This document shows positions 37,450 to 46,661 of a stretch of 64,000 nucleotides of DNA, in pieces. The notes under the pieces were generated by a model that saw only the letters and a program-made list of their open reading frames with translations, did not search any database and was not told the origin of the DNA. Origin of the DNA: Rhodopirellula islandica (GTDB taxonomy: Bacteria > Planctomycetota > Planctomycetia > Pirellulales > Pirellulaceae); contig NZ_LECT01000038.1 of the NCBI RefSeq assembly GCF_001027925.1, positions 230,338-294,337 on the forward strand. Direction: 5' to 3'. A program made the position numbers and the translations under genes. The number at the start of each line of letters is the position of its first letter. Position 1 is the stretch's first letter.

Positions 37450-39678
37450 ATGAGCAACGAACCCAAGTCGAAACGCGGTGGATCGTCCGAGAATCGAGGC
37501 GGAGGAAATGTTTGGTTGGTTTTGCTGGCCGTGACCGGCGCAGTCGTGCTGAGTGCGTTCCTTTTCAGTGACAATCGCCGACGTTTGGCCTACCCGCATT
37601 TGAAAGAATTGCTGGCGAAGTCAGCGGAGCGGCAGCAGGCGATGGAGTCCCAGCAAGCGATCGCTCCTTCGGATCCGCTCACTGACCCGGCAGAAGGGCT
37701 ACTGGCCGATCCATCGGATTCGACCGCTGTCGGGGATCCAACGGAGGAATCCGTTGAAGATTCCACCTCGGCAACCGTCGCGAGTTTGATCAACGAAGAC
37801 CCGGCCAACGAGCCTCCCATCTCAAAAATCGTTGTCCCCAGCAGCACCAAAGAAGACGTGCTGCACGAATTCAGCCGCCTCAGCGACATTCGGGTGGCCG
37901 ACGATCGCATCACAGGAAAAGTCTATTTCAAGGCGTTCACGCGAAATCATTCCAGCGAGAAAGAACCGGCCGAGGAAGTCCAGTTCCTGACCATTCGGGG
38001 GTATCCCAACGACGTGATCGCAGCGGAGCTGGAAACCTTGCTGGAGCAATCTGGTGTCGATTGGGACAACGATCGCCCCAGCCGTTTTCTGGAGAACCAT
38101 TGGCCTGAGTTGCTGATGATCGGTGTGTTGGTGGCACTCGGGATCGTGATGCTCAAACGCATGGGGGGCGTCGGTTCGCCGATGTCATTCTCGCGCAGTC
38201 GCGGCAAGCTGTACAGCGAAGACGATCTGCCAACCACGTTTGAAGATGTGGCAGGAATTGAAGAGGCCGTCGACGAAGTCCGTGAGGTCGTGGACTTCCT
38301 CAAAAACAGCGAGAAGTATCAGAGCTTGGGCGGCCGGATTCCCAAAGGTGTCTTGCTTGTCGGACCTCCTGGAACGGGAAAAACGTTGCTGGCCAAGGCG
38401 ATTGCGGGCGAAGCGGGAGTGCCGTTCTTCAGCCTGTCTGGAAGTGACTTTGTCGAGATGTTCGTTGGTGTGGGTGCGGCCCGCGTTCGTGACATGTTCA
38501 CCCAAGCCGTCAATCGTGCCCCGTGCATCATCTTCATCGACGAACTCGATGCGCTCGGCAAGAGCCGCAGCGGCAACGCCGTCGGTGGGCATGATGAACG
38601 GGAGCAAACGTTGAACGCGTTGCTCGTTGAGATGGACGGTTTCGATTCCAACTCGGGCGTCATCGTCATCGCCGCCACCAACCGTCCGGAGACCTTGGAC
38701 CCGGCGTTGTTGCGTCCAGGTCGGTTTGACCGACATGTGTTGGTGGACCGTCCCGATGTGGCGGGTCGCGAAGAAATTCTGGCAGTGCATGTCAAAAACG
38801 TGAAGCTCGACGAGACCGTTGAACTGAGAAGCATCGCGTCGATCACCAGCGGTTTTGTGGGCGCCGATCTGGCCAACCTGGTCAACGAAGCCGCTTTGTT
38901 GGCCGCTCGAAACGGCAAACCCGCCGTGGCAATGGAGGAGTTCAACGAAGCCGTCGAACGTGTCACGGCAGGCTTGGAAAAGAAAAAACGGGTGATGAAC
39001 GAAGACGAAAAAATCCGCGTCGCCTATCACGAATCGGGCCACGCGCTCGTCGCCGCGGCACTTCCCAACACGGATCCCGTGCACAAAGTCAGCATCATCC
39101 CGCGCGGATTGGCCGCGCTGGGGTACATGATGCAGCGTCCGGAATCCGAGCGTTTCCTGATGACCAAGAGCGAGCTTGAAAGCCAGATGAAAGTCATGCT
39201 GGCGGGCACGTTGGCGGAGGAAATGATTTTTCAGGACATCAGCACCGGTGCTCAGAACGACCTGGAACGCTGCACCGAAACGGCTCGCAGCATGGTGATG
39301 GACTACGGCATGAGCCGGCTTGGCCGAATCAATCTTCGTCGCAACACGCGCAGCCCGTTCCTGGCGGGTTCGGGTGGCGGCGACTACCAGGTCATGCACA
39401 GCGATGAGATGGCCAAGATGATCGACAAAGAGGTTTCCCGGATTGTCGAAGACACATTGGCCCAGACTCGAGAGATTCTGGAACAACGTCGTGATGTCTT
39501 GGAGGCGGTCACGCAGCGGTTGTTGGAAGTCGAGGCGATCGACAACGAAGAATTGACGCGTTTGATCCAGGAGCACAGTCGCGGACCTTGGTTGGTGCCT
39601 GGAACCGTCACGGAGAAACCAAAAGCAAAAATTGTCCCACGCAAAGATTCGGATTCCTCGCAGTCCAATCACTCCTGA
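37450..39678 (+). CDS. ftsH: ATP-dependent zinc metalloprotease FtsH
   Basis: A 742-aa membrane AAA+ protease. It has two N-terminal membrane helices (about 21-38 and 219-236) flanking an acidic Ser/Thr-rich periplasmic domain longer than in E. coli. The Walker A GPPGTGKT is at about 305-312, Walker B is [11 protein letters not shown], and the SRH region is [20 protein letters not shown]. The zinc site HESGH is at 527-531 and a downstream metal Asp follows (QNDLERCTE). FtsH degrades misfolded membrane proteins and unstable cytosolic regulators. It is divergent from dxr. A rho-independent terminator lies about 110 nt downstream. Confidence 0.97.
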   Translation: MSNEPKSKRGGSSENRGGGNVWLVLLAVTGAVVLSAFLFSDNRRRLAYPHLKELLAKSAERQQAMESQQAIAPSDPLTDPAEGLLADPSDSTAVGDPTEESVEDSTSATVASLINEDPANEPPISKIVVPSSTKEDVLHEFSRLSDIRVADDRITGKVYFKAFTRNHSSEKEPAEEVQFLTIRGYPNDVIAAELETLLEQSGVDWDNDRPSRFLENHWPELLMIGVLVALGIVMLKRMGGVGSPMSFSRSRGKLYSEDDLPTTFEDVAGIEEAVDEVREVVDFLKNSEKYQSLGGRIPKGVLLVGPPGTGKTLLAKAIAGEAGVPFFSLSGSDFVEMFVGVGAARVRDMFTQAVNRAPCIIFIDELDALGKSRSGNAVGGHDEREQTLNALLVEMDGFDSNSGVIVIAATNRPETLDPALLRPGRFDRHVLVDRPDVAGREEILAVHVKNVKLDETVELRSIASITSGFVGADLANLVNEAALLAARNGKPAVAMEEFNEAVERVTAGLEKKKRVMNEDEKIRVAYHESGHALVAAALPNTDPVHKVSIIPRGLAALGYMMQRPESERFLMTKSELESQMKVMLAGTLAEEMIFQDISTGAQNDLERCTETARSMVMDYGMSRLGRINLRRNTRSPFLAGSGGGDYQVMHSDEMAKMIDKEVSRIVEDTLAQTREILEQRRDVLEAVTQRLLEVEAIDNEELTRLIQEHSRGPWLVPGTVTEKPKAKIVPRKDSDSSQSNHS

Positions 39679-39787
39679 TTGCGGGTGATTCTCGCCTCCT
39701 AAGAGGACCTGGGGGACGCCGCAAAAAGTGTGTTCGATTGGAATTCCGGTCTTTCGAAAAACTTCGAAGTTTTGTTAAAGCCCGATG

Positions 39788-39824
39788 CGGCAAGCGACGA
39801 CATGCGTCCGCCTTGCCGTTTTTT
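39788..39824 (+). terminator. Rho-independent terminator downstream of ftsH
   Basis: CGGCAAGC-GACG pairs with CGTC-(CG)CCTTGCCG around ACATG and is followed by TTTTTT. No other plus-strand gene ends nearby, so it probably terminates the ftsH transcript. Confidence 0.7.
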
Positions 39825-39858
39825 CATAGGCAGATGACACGCAATCGGGCGTTCCAAG

Positions 39859-40737
39859 ATGCGATTCAATTGGATGGCGAAGAATACTATCGGGCGGACC
39901 TGGGCCGGCCTTTCGGCAGTCACCGCGCTCGGTCTGTTGACTGGTTGCCAGCAAACCAACGGGACCACTGGCGCTCCGATCAGCATGCTTCAGCCCGGTC
40001 AGGCTGCGGTTCAGAATCCAACGTTGCCGTCGCTTGGTCCATTTGGTGCCTCGGCTCGTGTCCCGCCGCCAGCGACGGGATCGTACGGTCAAGTCAGCGG
40101 AAGCCCGGCAGGGGCGTCCAACTACGCTCCGACGGGGAACTACAACTCCACGTCCGGCAATGTGATCCCGATGAGTCACAACTCCAGCGACACGGTCGGA
40201 TCCGGAATCGCTCAGGCAGGCGGTGCGATGCCGGGCACGATGTCGCCCATGGCGCAAAATGCGAATCAACAATGGGTGGAAACCAACGCGGTTCAACCCC
40301 AGTCAATGATGCCAGCCGCAGCGGATTCTTCCGGTGGCGTTCGCAGCGGCGGGATGCAAGTGATCGACCTGACGGGAGCCCCACCGCCACCGGGCTATGT
40401 CCCCCAAGCAACCAACGGCTACTCCAATTCGGCTCCGTATCCATCCGCAAACACGATGGGAACGAACAGCGTCGCCGCTCAAGTGAACGTTGGCACGTCT
40501 TCGTTGCCTGGCCAATTGCCGGTCAGCCAGTTGGTGCCCTCGACTTCACCTGCCGTCCAAGCCTTGCAGTGGAACACCGCGTCCGCGCCCGTCCAAGCAC
40601 CTCAGGATTCATTCCAGGGCAACGTTGGGATGCAGAACAACGGCATGAACGCTGCCTCATCCGGACAAGCCGCTGCCAATCAGCCGAGTTTTTCCACGGC
40701 GGATCGGCCCGTTCAGTGGCGTGCCCCAAGTCGTTGA
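39859..40737 (+). CDS. Low-complexity lipoprotein, hypothetical
   Basis: A 292-aa protein. The N-terminal signal ends in a lipobox (GLLTGC, Cys30), so it should be lipid-anchored. The mature part is almost entirely low-complexity Asn/Gln/Ser/Gly/Pro/Ala sequence (NYAPTGNYNSTSGN, PPPPGYVPQ) with no predicted fold and many Met. It resembles disordered surface lipoproteins of planctomycetes. Function is unknown. The repeat island starts directly after the stop. Confidence 0.65.
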   Translation: MRFNWMAKNTIGRTWAGLSAVTALGLLTGCQQTNGTTGAPISMLQPGQAAVQNPTLPSLGPFGASARVPPPATGSYGQVSGSPAGASNYAPTGNYNSTSGNVIPMSHNSSDTVGSGIAQAGGAMPGTMSPMAQNANQQWVETNAVQPQSMMPAAADSSGGVRSGGMQVIDLTGAPPPPGYVPQATNGYSNSAPYPSANTMGTNSVAAQVNVGTSSLPGQLPVSQLVPSTSPAVQALQWNTASAPVQAPQDSFQGNVGMQNNGMNAASSGQAAANQPSFSTADRPVQWRAPSR

Positions 40738-40754
40738 AGTGGATCGGTTCCGCG

Positions 40755-40879
40755 AAGCAGTTAGGCAGGAATCACTGGGTTTGATCCTGTGAGCCGTTTT
40801 GGTGTTCGCCCCGGTTGTGTGTGGGAACCGGGGCGAACGCCAAAAGGCTCACCTACCCGAAAACACCTGCGTACCTGCT
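40755..40879. mobile_element. Palindromic MITE-like element, copy 2
   Basis: The same nested inverted repeats as at 27873-28000: outer AAGCAG(T)TA-GCAGG / CCTGCGTACCTGCT, inner GTGAGCCGTTTTGGTGTTCG pairing with CGAACGCCAAAAGGCTCAC around GGTTGTGTGTGGGAACC. The inner arms differ from copy 1 by compensatory-looking changes on both sides. Confidence 0.8.
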
Positions 40880-40930
40880 GAACGATGTCGTGCAGTTTTG
40901 CAGTGCCGTCTTGCGAGCCCCGCCCGCGCG

Positions 40931-41016
40931 GGACGTTCGAAAAATAAATGGTGGCTGGCGTCTGGGTTTCGCCCCGGATGGGGCCGTCGTCCTTAGCTCG
41001 GGGCGGAAGCCCCGAG
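40931..41016. repeat. Dispersed repeat D, copy 1
   Basis: It contains AAATAAATGGTGGCTGGCGT, then GCCCCGGATGGGGCCGTCGT and the stem CTCGGGGCGGAAGCCCCGAG. The other copies are at 41651-41825 and 52391-52566. Confidence 0.8.
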
Positions 41017-41210
41017 ACACCTCGAATGGCCAACGGCCTTGTTCAACATAGCCAGGAACATCGCCCCTGGAGCAGGAAAGCACCGCCCAATTTTGGCCAA
41101 CGGCCAAATTCAATTCAAAACGTATGGGTTGATGTTGGCCGTTGGCCAACAATACCGATTGCAAAAGCGCAACTTCAAAACTCACTTGCCACTCCCTGTT
41201 CAACGCCGCC

Positions 41211-41645
41211 GCGCCCGCAAGTCGGCCGCGCGTAGGCCAGGTCCCACCTGGCGCTCGTTCTGTGTCAAACAACACCACCCTCGCGATGAAAGGTGCTCTG
41301 AACGCTCCTCGTGGTAGCTGGATTCGCCAGAATTCAGATATGACGATTGGTGCGTCTTCCACTTCTCAAGGCCCCTGTCGCATCAACCACCTCCAACAAC
41401 CTTGTGACGGACGCGTTGCCGCTCGTAGGCCAGGTCCCACCTGGCACTGGTTCTGTGTCAAACAACACCACCCTCGCGATGAAAGGTGCTCTGGACGCTT
41501 CTCGTGGTAGCTGGATTCGCCAGAATTCAGATGTGACGATTGGTGCGGCCTCCACTTCTCAATGCCCCCATCGCATCAACGACCTCCAACAACCTTGCGA
41601 CGGACGCATTGCCGCTCGTAGGCCAGGTCCCACCTGGCACTGGTT
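41211..41645. repeat. Tandem repeat of about 193 bp built from elements B and C
   Basis: GTAGCTGGATTCGCCAGAAT recurs at 41314 and 41507, and GTAGGCCAGGTCCCACCTGG recurs near 41234, 41427 and 41618. Two full units plus a partial one are in direct orientation, with about 90% similarity by eye. Both parts also occur singly at 12375-12610. Confidence 0.85.
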
Positions 41646-41650
41646 CTTTG

Positions 41651-41825
41651 GCGACGCTCGAAAAATAAATGGTGGCTGGCATCTCCGTTTCGCCCCGGAT
41701 GGGGCCGTCGTGCTTAGCTCGGGGCGGAAGCCCCGAGAGACCGATGCCGAAAAACAAACGGTCGCCCCGGATGGGGCCGTCGTAGAAGTTAGGTGGCGTC
41801 CCTCGCTCACGCGTCGCGTTGTGAT
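41651..41825. repeat. Dispersed repeat D, copy 2
   Basis: A longer version of repeat D including a second GGATGGGGCCGTCGT block and a tail CCCTCGCTCACGC shared with the copy at 52391-52566. Confidence 0.8.
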
Positions 41826-42038
41826 GGACACTCATTTCCGTCGGAGTTTTGAATGACGGCCAAGAACGGCCAACCCACAACAAACTCAACGCGTCCAAAC
41901 GGAACGGTCGGAAAGCGAGCGTCAAGCAAAAGAACCAGTTCACCCTCCTGGCAGGAGGGTCGAGCAAAGCGAGGGGAGGTCGAACGCAAACACCCCCGTC
42001 CATTGAAAACGACACCGTGAGCATTGCAACCAGCCGTC

Positions 42039-42173
42039 TCACCCCGCCTCAGCCGAGTCCCCCTCCTGCACCAACCGATCCAACGGACTGACCACTTTCG
42101 ACTCGTTCGGATTCCGCACGTGGGTGTAAATCTCCGTCGTCTTCACATCGTTGTGCCCCAGCAACTGATTCGA
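42039..42173 (-). pseudogene. Integron integrase (IntI) C-terminal remnant
   Basis: The minus strand encodes QLLGHNDVKTTEIYTHV followed by VVSPLDRL and a stop. LLGH...TT.IYTHV is the tyrosine-recombinase box II end, with the catalytic Tyr in IYTHV. The following V(V/R)SPLD(R/A)L tail is specific to IntI rather than XerC/XerD. About 45 codons remain. The frame upstream (RSLRVLSRSNVGRRSN) is not integrase-like, and no N-terminal domain or HxxR box was found. The gene is therefore a truncated relic of a chromosomal integron, 28 kb from the cassette array. Confidence 0.75.
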
Positions 42174-42381
42174 TCTTCGCCCAACGTTGCTTCTGCTCAG
42201 CACTCGCAGGCTTCGAATACATCCCCATCCAAACTCAGCTCCCGCACGTCAACCGTGTCAATCCAATTCGCGTCCTCCAACCTGCCACCTCAGCAAGTCG
42301 CTCACCCCGTCGTTTTGCAGCCCAAGAGGCTTAGGCTTCCAGCCTGAGAATCCTCCCTCCCAACCCACAGCGTAAGCGACG

Positions 42382-42478
42382 CGTGAACAACAAGTGACGA
42401 TGTTAGCGGTGTGGCGCAAGCCGCCCGGTGAGGAACCGGAGGGCTTGCGCCCTTCCGCTACGTCACTTGTTGTTCACG
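42382..42478. repeat. 97-bp near-perfect palindrome
   Basis: CGTGAACAACAAGTGACG at the left pairs with TCACTTGTTGTTCACG at the right. The inner arms TTAGCGG, GGCGCAAGCC and CCGGT pair with ACCGG, GGCTTGCGCC and CCGCTA around a five-base loop. Confidence 0.85.
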
Positions 42479-42766
42479 TGGTTCTAAGCAAGGCCTCACA
42501 GCATCTCCTCCTCCTGCCGATCGGGCATAAGCAAATCGGCAGGAAGGATCGGGCAAAACCATGTGAGCCGTTTGGGCGTTGGCCCCGGTTGCACCTGGGA
42601 ACAGTGGCGTTTGCCATCACAGTCCAAATGCCAAAAGACTCCCGCCGACCTGCATGGAACTCTTCCAAATCGCTCAACCGCAACCTGAATCAGGACCAGC
42701 CACCAAAGCTGCCTCACGTGCGTGAACAGGCTGGTGGTCTGTCAAAGTTAAAAGTCAGCGTTGTTC

Positions 42767-42832
42767 GTAGTGGACGAGGCGACGAGTCCTTGGTTTTGAC
42801 GCCAGTTCAGGACTCGTCGCCTCGTCCACTAC
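42767..42832. repeat. Palindrome with 23-bp arms
   Basis: GTAGTGGACGAGGCGACGAG and its exact reverse complement flank a loop of about 20 nt. The arms are perfect over at least 23 bp. Confidence 0.85.
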
Positions 42833-42842
42833 CCTAAAAACA

Positions 42843-42916
42843 GGGCGAGAAAAGGGGACGGGGGTCATTGTTGGGATGATACGTCTACTTATGACCCCCG
42901 TCCCCTTTTCTCGCCC
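42843..42916. repeat. Palindrome with 26-bp arms
   Basis: GGGCGAGAAAAGGGGACGGG extended by GGTCAT pairs exactly with ATGACCCCCG...TTTTCTCGCCC. The loop is about 22 nt. An extra half-copy (CCCGTCCCCTTTTCT) follows at 42914-42928. Confidence 0.85.
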
Positions 42917-42943
42917 GTCCCCTTTTCTTCGTCGCCGCCGCCG

Positions 42944-43037
42944 ACTGTCGTCGCTCCGCGACTGGGGCCCGTGTTTTGGCACGGATGATCCTTGGGTTGA
43001 AACCCAAGGCTGTTCAAGTGCCGTCGCTCCGCGACTC
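42944..43037. repeat. Dispersed repeat E, copy 2
   Basis: It matches 15223-15316: GTCGTCGCTCCGCGACTGG, the central stem CTTGGGTTGAAACCCAAGG, and CCGTCGCTCCGCGACTCAG. Confidence 0.85.
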
Positions 43038-43841
43038 AGAGGCGTGGGGGCGAGACGGCCAAGCCCTCTTGCTAAGAATTGCTCTGGCGGGAAGACGGGC
43101 GTTCCACGAGGACGTCCGTTGGGTGTCACCCACCAAACCTCTTTGTCAACGCGGCACGGCATCCGCAGTTGGGGAGGAGCGGAAGGGGGCGATTCGAGGC
43201 TGGATCCATCTGGATCGTCAGGCGGATCATCGCGAGAATGCCGACGACACGGCCGGGGTTTCGGAGTCGCAAAGCGACGTCAGGCACCAGCCTTGGACGC
43301 AAGTCCCAGAAATCGATTCCTCCGCCGCTCGGTAGTCGCGAAGCGATGGCAGGTGTTGGTCCGGGCGGTGGAACGCCTGCCGTCGCTTTGCGACTGGTGT
43401 CTCGGCTCCTCTCGCTGCCCTCGGGCTTGCGTCCGTGCCTTTTGGCTGTCATCGCTTCGCGATTCATGCTGCTCTCCGGGGCAAAGGTTGGTGGATGGCA
43501 CCATCCGAATTCTCGAGGCAGAAGCCCGCTAAAACGCAGCACCAGAAAGCTGCACAACCGTCGCAGCGGGAGGGGGCGGAAAGCGAGCGTTCAGCGAGAT
43601 TTCCGGGGGAAGGCAATCCGCGCCGTTTCCCATGCTCGGCCCTCACCCTCGCGTACGCCTGAACGGGGTCGCTCTCCCCAAACTTCGTTGCGGGAGAGGT
43701 GGATCGTGCGGCAACCAGCTACAAAGCGGCCGTGATCAACCGGATGACCTTCCCAGGGGGGGCGAAGCCAAGCGGCACGCCCGCTAACAGGGCAAGTTGC
43801 ATCGGGACCGTGTCAGAAAACGTCGCGTCGATCGCAAACGT

Positions 43842-44678
43842 TTACGCAGCGTCGATCGCGGATCGCAGGGAACGGCAGAACTCGCCCGCTTCCTCAGCGG
43901 CTGCTTGGACAGGATCGGTTCCCGATTCGTTTGCCTTGGCCACCGCAGCGGCTACTCGCCGGACAATCGCGGAGCCAACAATCAAGCCATCAGAAACAGG
44001 TGCCAACTGGGCTGCGGTTTCAGGTCCGCTGATTCCGAACCCGATGCAGATCGGCAGTTCGGTTTGTTCACGGAGCCAGCCCACATTGTCAACCAAATCG
44101 GCCGGCAACGCGGTTCGTTCACCTGTGATTCCAGTGACGGAAACGTAGTACAGGAAACCGCTGGACAGTTCCGCGATGCGGCATTGGCGGTCTCTTGTCG
44201 TGGTGGGTGTGACGAGCTGGATCAGGTCGAAACCTTTTTCCTGGCAAACCTTGCTGAACTCGTCTGCTTCTTCGACCAACAAATCAGGCACGATCGCGCC
44301 GCAGTAACCCGCTTGCATGGCTTGCTCGACGTACTTGGCCATTCCGATTCGGTAGATGATGGAATAGCTGACCATCGTCACGCGTGGCATCGCGGCAACA
44401 TCGGCGTTGTCCGTCAAATGCTGGCCGAGATCCCAGACATGTTGCAGCTTGAACCCCGCGTCGAGTGCACGTTGGTAGGAGGCCTGGATCACCGGTCCAT
44501 CAGCAATGGGATCGCTGTAGGGGACTCCGATTTCGCAGAGATCGGCACCGGCGCGGCGAGCTGCTGCGATGACGGCTTCTGTTGTGTCAATGTTCGGGTC
44601 GCCGGTCGTCAAAAACGGCATCAAGGCTTTGCGGTTCTGACCACGAAGCGATTCAAACAGGTTTTGCAGAGGCGTCAT
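43842..44678 (-). CDS. trpA: Tryptophan synthase alpha subunit
   Basis: A 278-aa TIM-barrel enzyme. Conserved features are MPFLTTGDPN near the N-terminus, the catalytic Glu in DLCEIGVPYSDPIADGPVIQ with the catalytic Asp shortly after, AGYCGAIVPDLLVEEA, and the phosphate-binding GFGISGPETA and GLIVGSAIV loops. It cleaves indole-3-glycerol phosphate and channels indole to TrpB. No trpB or other trp gene is adjacent, so the pathway genes are dispersed, as is common in planctomycetes. The repeat island lies directly downstream. Confidence 0.96.
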   Translation of the reverse strand: MTPLQNLFESLRGQNRKALMPFLTTGDPNIDTTEAVIAAARRAGADLCEIGVPYSDPIADGPVIQASYQRALDAGFKLQHVWDLGQHLTDNADVAAMPRVTMVSYSIIYRIGMAKYVEQAMQAGYCGAIVPDLLVEEADEFSKVCQEKGFDLIQLVTPTTTRDRQCRIAELSSGFLYYVSVTGITGERTALPADLVDNVGWLREQTELPICIGFGISGPETAAQLAPVSDGLIVGSAIVRRVAAAVAKANESGTDPVQAAAEEAGEFCRSLRSAIDAA

Positions 44679-44741
44679 GGATGTCGGATCAACGTCGAAA
44701 TGGGCGGACGAAACAGGTCTCAGTGAATTCTGCCGCCAAGC

Positions 44742-45215
44742 CTAGATTCCCGCGTGCGGATCGGCAACCAAGCCGCCACCAAAGACGGGGCGTGTCGGGA
44801 CGGGATGGAACCGGGGCCAAGGCACCTCGGGCGGCGCTTCTGGCTCGGAGTGAACGCCCCCGGTGATGGGATCCAAGTCCATCGGCAGGGCTCCCTCCAT
44901 CACCCCCGATCCGACTTGACCGGAGGCACCCTGGTGGGGTGTCCCGGTGCGGTCGCACATGACCCCATGACCGTCGGTGGGGACAATCACGGCACCGTCT
45001 TCGATCAGGCTCTGTGTGTGCTGAGCGGCGGTGTGAGGCCGTCCGCGACGCCAATCGCCGAGCAATCCGCCATGATCGTCCGGGTCGTGGGTCCGCTCGC
45101 TGGGGACGCCGAGAGCCACACATCCGCTTGTGCAAGCCAGCAATCCAACCAGCAAGCATCGCGTCAGCGAGCGGGCGGTCCAAAGGCGACGGTCATGGCA
45201 ATGCGAATGTGGCAT
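44742..45215 (-). CDS. Hypothetical lipoprotein
   Basis: About 157 aa from the ATG at 45215. A signal with a lipobox (GLLACTSGC) predicts a lipoprotein. The rest is Pro/Gly/His-rich and probably disordered (HDPDDHGGLLGDWRRGRPHTAAQ), with no recognised domain. The gene lies 115 bp downstream of a PQQ-propeller gene on the same strand and 63 bp before trpA. Function is unknown. Confidence 0.6.
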   Translation of the reverse strand: MPHSHCHDRRLWTARSLTRCLLVGLLACTSGCVALGVPSERTHDPDDHGGLLGDWRRGRPHTAAQHTQSLIEDGAVIVPTDGHGVMCDRTGTPHQGASGQVGSGVMEGALPMDLDPITGGVHSEPEAPPEVPWPRFHPVPTRPVFGGGLVADPHAGI

Positions 45216-45329
45216 AGCTCTTGGATCGGTCGGCAGAATCGTTTTCTTTAGAAAAAATTGCCTGACCGGAAAAGTCGTCCGGTGGTGCAGACCAGCGCTC
45301 AAGGGAAAAACGCCGCTGTCTTTGCGAGT

Positions 45330-46661
45330 TCAACGCAGGCCAACCGAGATCAAGTATTCTTGTCGTTGATCTCCATGGCCCACCCCGGTCCGAATCAGCA
45401 GTCGGTCGTCGACGGGGACCGGTGTGGCGAAGAGAGAGTCGCCGGTTTTGTTTTCTGCCTTCAGTTCGAATCGATCCTGGCTGGCTTGGAAGACGAAGAC
45501 GGTGCCGTCTTCGGCCGCAACGTAGATGCGGCCATCGACCAACAACGGCGAGGCGCTGATGCCACCGCCGAACAAACGTGTCCGCCACATTTGTTTGCCG
45601 TCCATGGTCCGCCAGCAGTAGGCAACGCCGGTGTCCGCGACGCCGAACAAGTAGTTGGGGATCGTCAGCAGCGATTGTTCGTAGCACTGGACGTTGTTTT
45701 CCCACTGCACACTGTTGGAGCTGCCATCGCCCAGGATGCACCAGGTGCCAGCTCTGGGATTTCCGCCACTGGTGATGACGCGGCGGTCGTCCCAAACAAC
45801 GGTGCCACAGATCGCCTCGGTCGCCGTGTCCACGCCCCAGAGTTCTTTGCCTGTGACGGGATCGTAGGCATTGATCATGTCGGCTCCTGAGATCAGCACC
45901 ATCGGCTGGCCCCCAATCGTCGCCGCGATCGGCGTGGCAAAGTTCAAATTGGACGGCCGAGCAACTCGCCAAACGTCGCGGCCGGTTTGAGTGTCCAAGG
46001 CCGCGAGACAGCTTTCAGGCCCGTCGTACTCTGCTGCGACGACCAGCAGGCCATCCACCAAAATCGGGCTGGCTCCATACCCAAATTGGAATTGCGAAGG
46101 CCGAAACGCCGCGACTTTCCTCTGCCAGTTTTGTTTGCCTTCCAAATTCAACGAGGTCACGACGATCGCGTCATCGGTGTGGAAGGAAACGTAAATGTTC
46201 TGACCGTCCGAGGCGGGGCTGGGGGAGGCAAACGAATTGTTCGAGTGGATTCGCTCGGGCAGCGTCCCGCGGTGAATGATCCAGTTGTCGACCATCCGTC
46301 CATCGGAACGACTGCATTTGATCAGACGCTGGGTTTCATCTTCGGCCACCGCCGTGGTCAGGAAAATATGGTCCCCGACAACGATGGGAGACGAATGCCC
46401 GCGACCCGGAATCGCCGTTTTCCAAACAACGTTTTCGCTTCGTTCCAAATCCCAGCGAAGGGGAGCTTCCGCGTCAGCCGGTGCGTGATTGTTGCCTTCC
46501 GGGCCTCGCCACTGCAGCCAATCCGCGGCGGCGCAGGTCGAAACCGGCCCCATCGCCCCGCCTGCCAACTGGACCAACCCAGCCCACAACAGCCATGCCA
46601 ATGGGACGAGCATGCGGTGGAGCGGACGCTGGGGGCACAACATGGGGGCAGATCGATTCAT
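45330..46661 (-). CDS. Secreted PQQ-like beta-propeller protein
   Basis: A 443-aa protein with an N-terminal signal (MLVPLAWLLWAGLVQLAGG; the ATG at 46613 is an alternative start). It starts with DWLQWRGPEGNNHAP, the typical opening of planctomycete PQQ_2-repeat proteins. It contains about seven blades with AxDxxTGxxxW-type motifs (ALDTQTGRDVWRVA, AYDPVTGKELWGVD, MDGKQMWRTRL). BamB-related propellers serve as scaffolds; true PQQ binding is not shown by the sequence. It is probably periplasmic. Confidence 0.88.
   Translation of the reverse strand: MNRSAPMLCPQRPLHRMLVPLAWLLWAGLVQLAGGAMGPVSTCAAADWLQWRGPEGNNHAPADAEAPLRWDLERSENVVWKTAIPGRGHSSPIVVGDHIFLTTAVAEDETQRLIKCSRSDGRMVDNWIIHRGTLPERIHSNNSFASPSPASDGQNIYVSFHTDDAIVVTSLNLEGKQNWQRKVAAFRPSQFQFGYGASPILVDGLLVVAAEYDGPESCLAALDTQTGRDVWRVARPSNLNFATPIAATIGGQPMVLISGADMINAYDPVTGKELWGVDTATEAICGTVVWDDRRVITSGGNPRAGTWCILGDGSSNSVQWENNVQCYEQSLLTIPNYLFGVADTGVAYCWRTMDGKQMWRTRLFGGGISASPLLVDGRIYVAAEDGTVFVFQASQDRFELKAENKTGDSLFATPVPVDDRLLIRTGVGHGDQRQEYLISVGLR

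Larger units (their letters stand above)
40738..43841. other. 3.1-kb gene-free repeat island with integrase remnant
   Basis: There is no intact gene. In order it holds: a palindromic element (40755-40879), repeat D (40931-41016), about 2.3 tandem copies of a unit of about 193 bp containing repeats B and C (about 41211-41645), a second D copy (41651-41825), repeat F/G relics (about 41905-42010), an integrase C-terminal remnant (42039-42173), three strong palindromes (42382-42478, 42767-42832, 42843-42916), repeat E (42944-43037), further GC-rich inverted blocks around 43330-43400, and repeat F again (about 43569-43615). Confidence 0.8.

Noticed and set aside
38185..39672. Long open frame (495 codons) on the strand opposite ftsH
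   Set aside because: It is a mirror of ftsH codon bias, with no recognisable domain and no ribosome site; ftsH is certain on the other strand. The same applies to long antisense frames over the UbiB gene, rseP, metG and the metal-transport genes.
41211..41645. Possible CRISPR array from regularly spaced repeats
   Set aside because: The units are about 193 bp, almost wholly repeated and without distinct spacers, and there are no cas genes. This is a tandem duplication of dispersed repeats.
42040..42221. Alternative minus-strand frame starting MYSKPASAEQKQRWAKIE over the intI relic
   Set aside because: It might be the start of another gene fused to the relic, but it runs into the integrase DNA in a different frame and shows no domain. 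It is recorded only as a possible junction.
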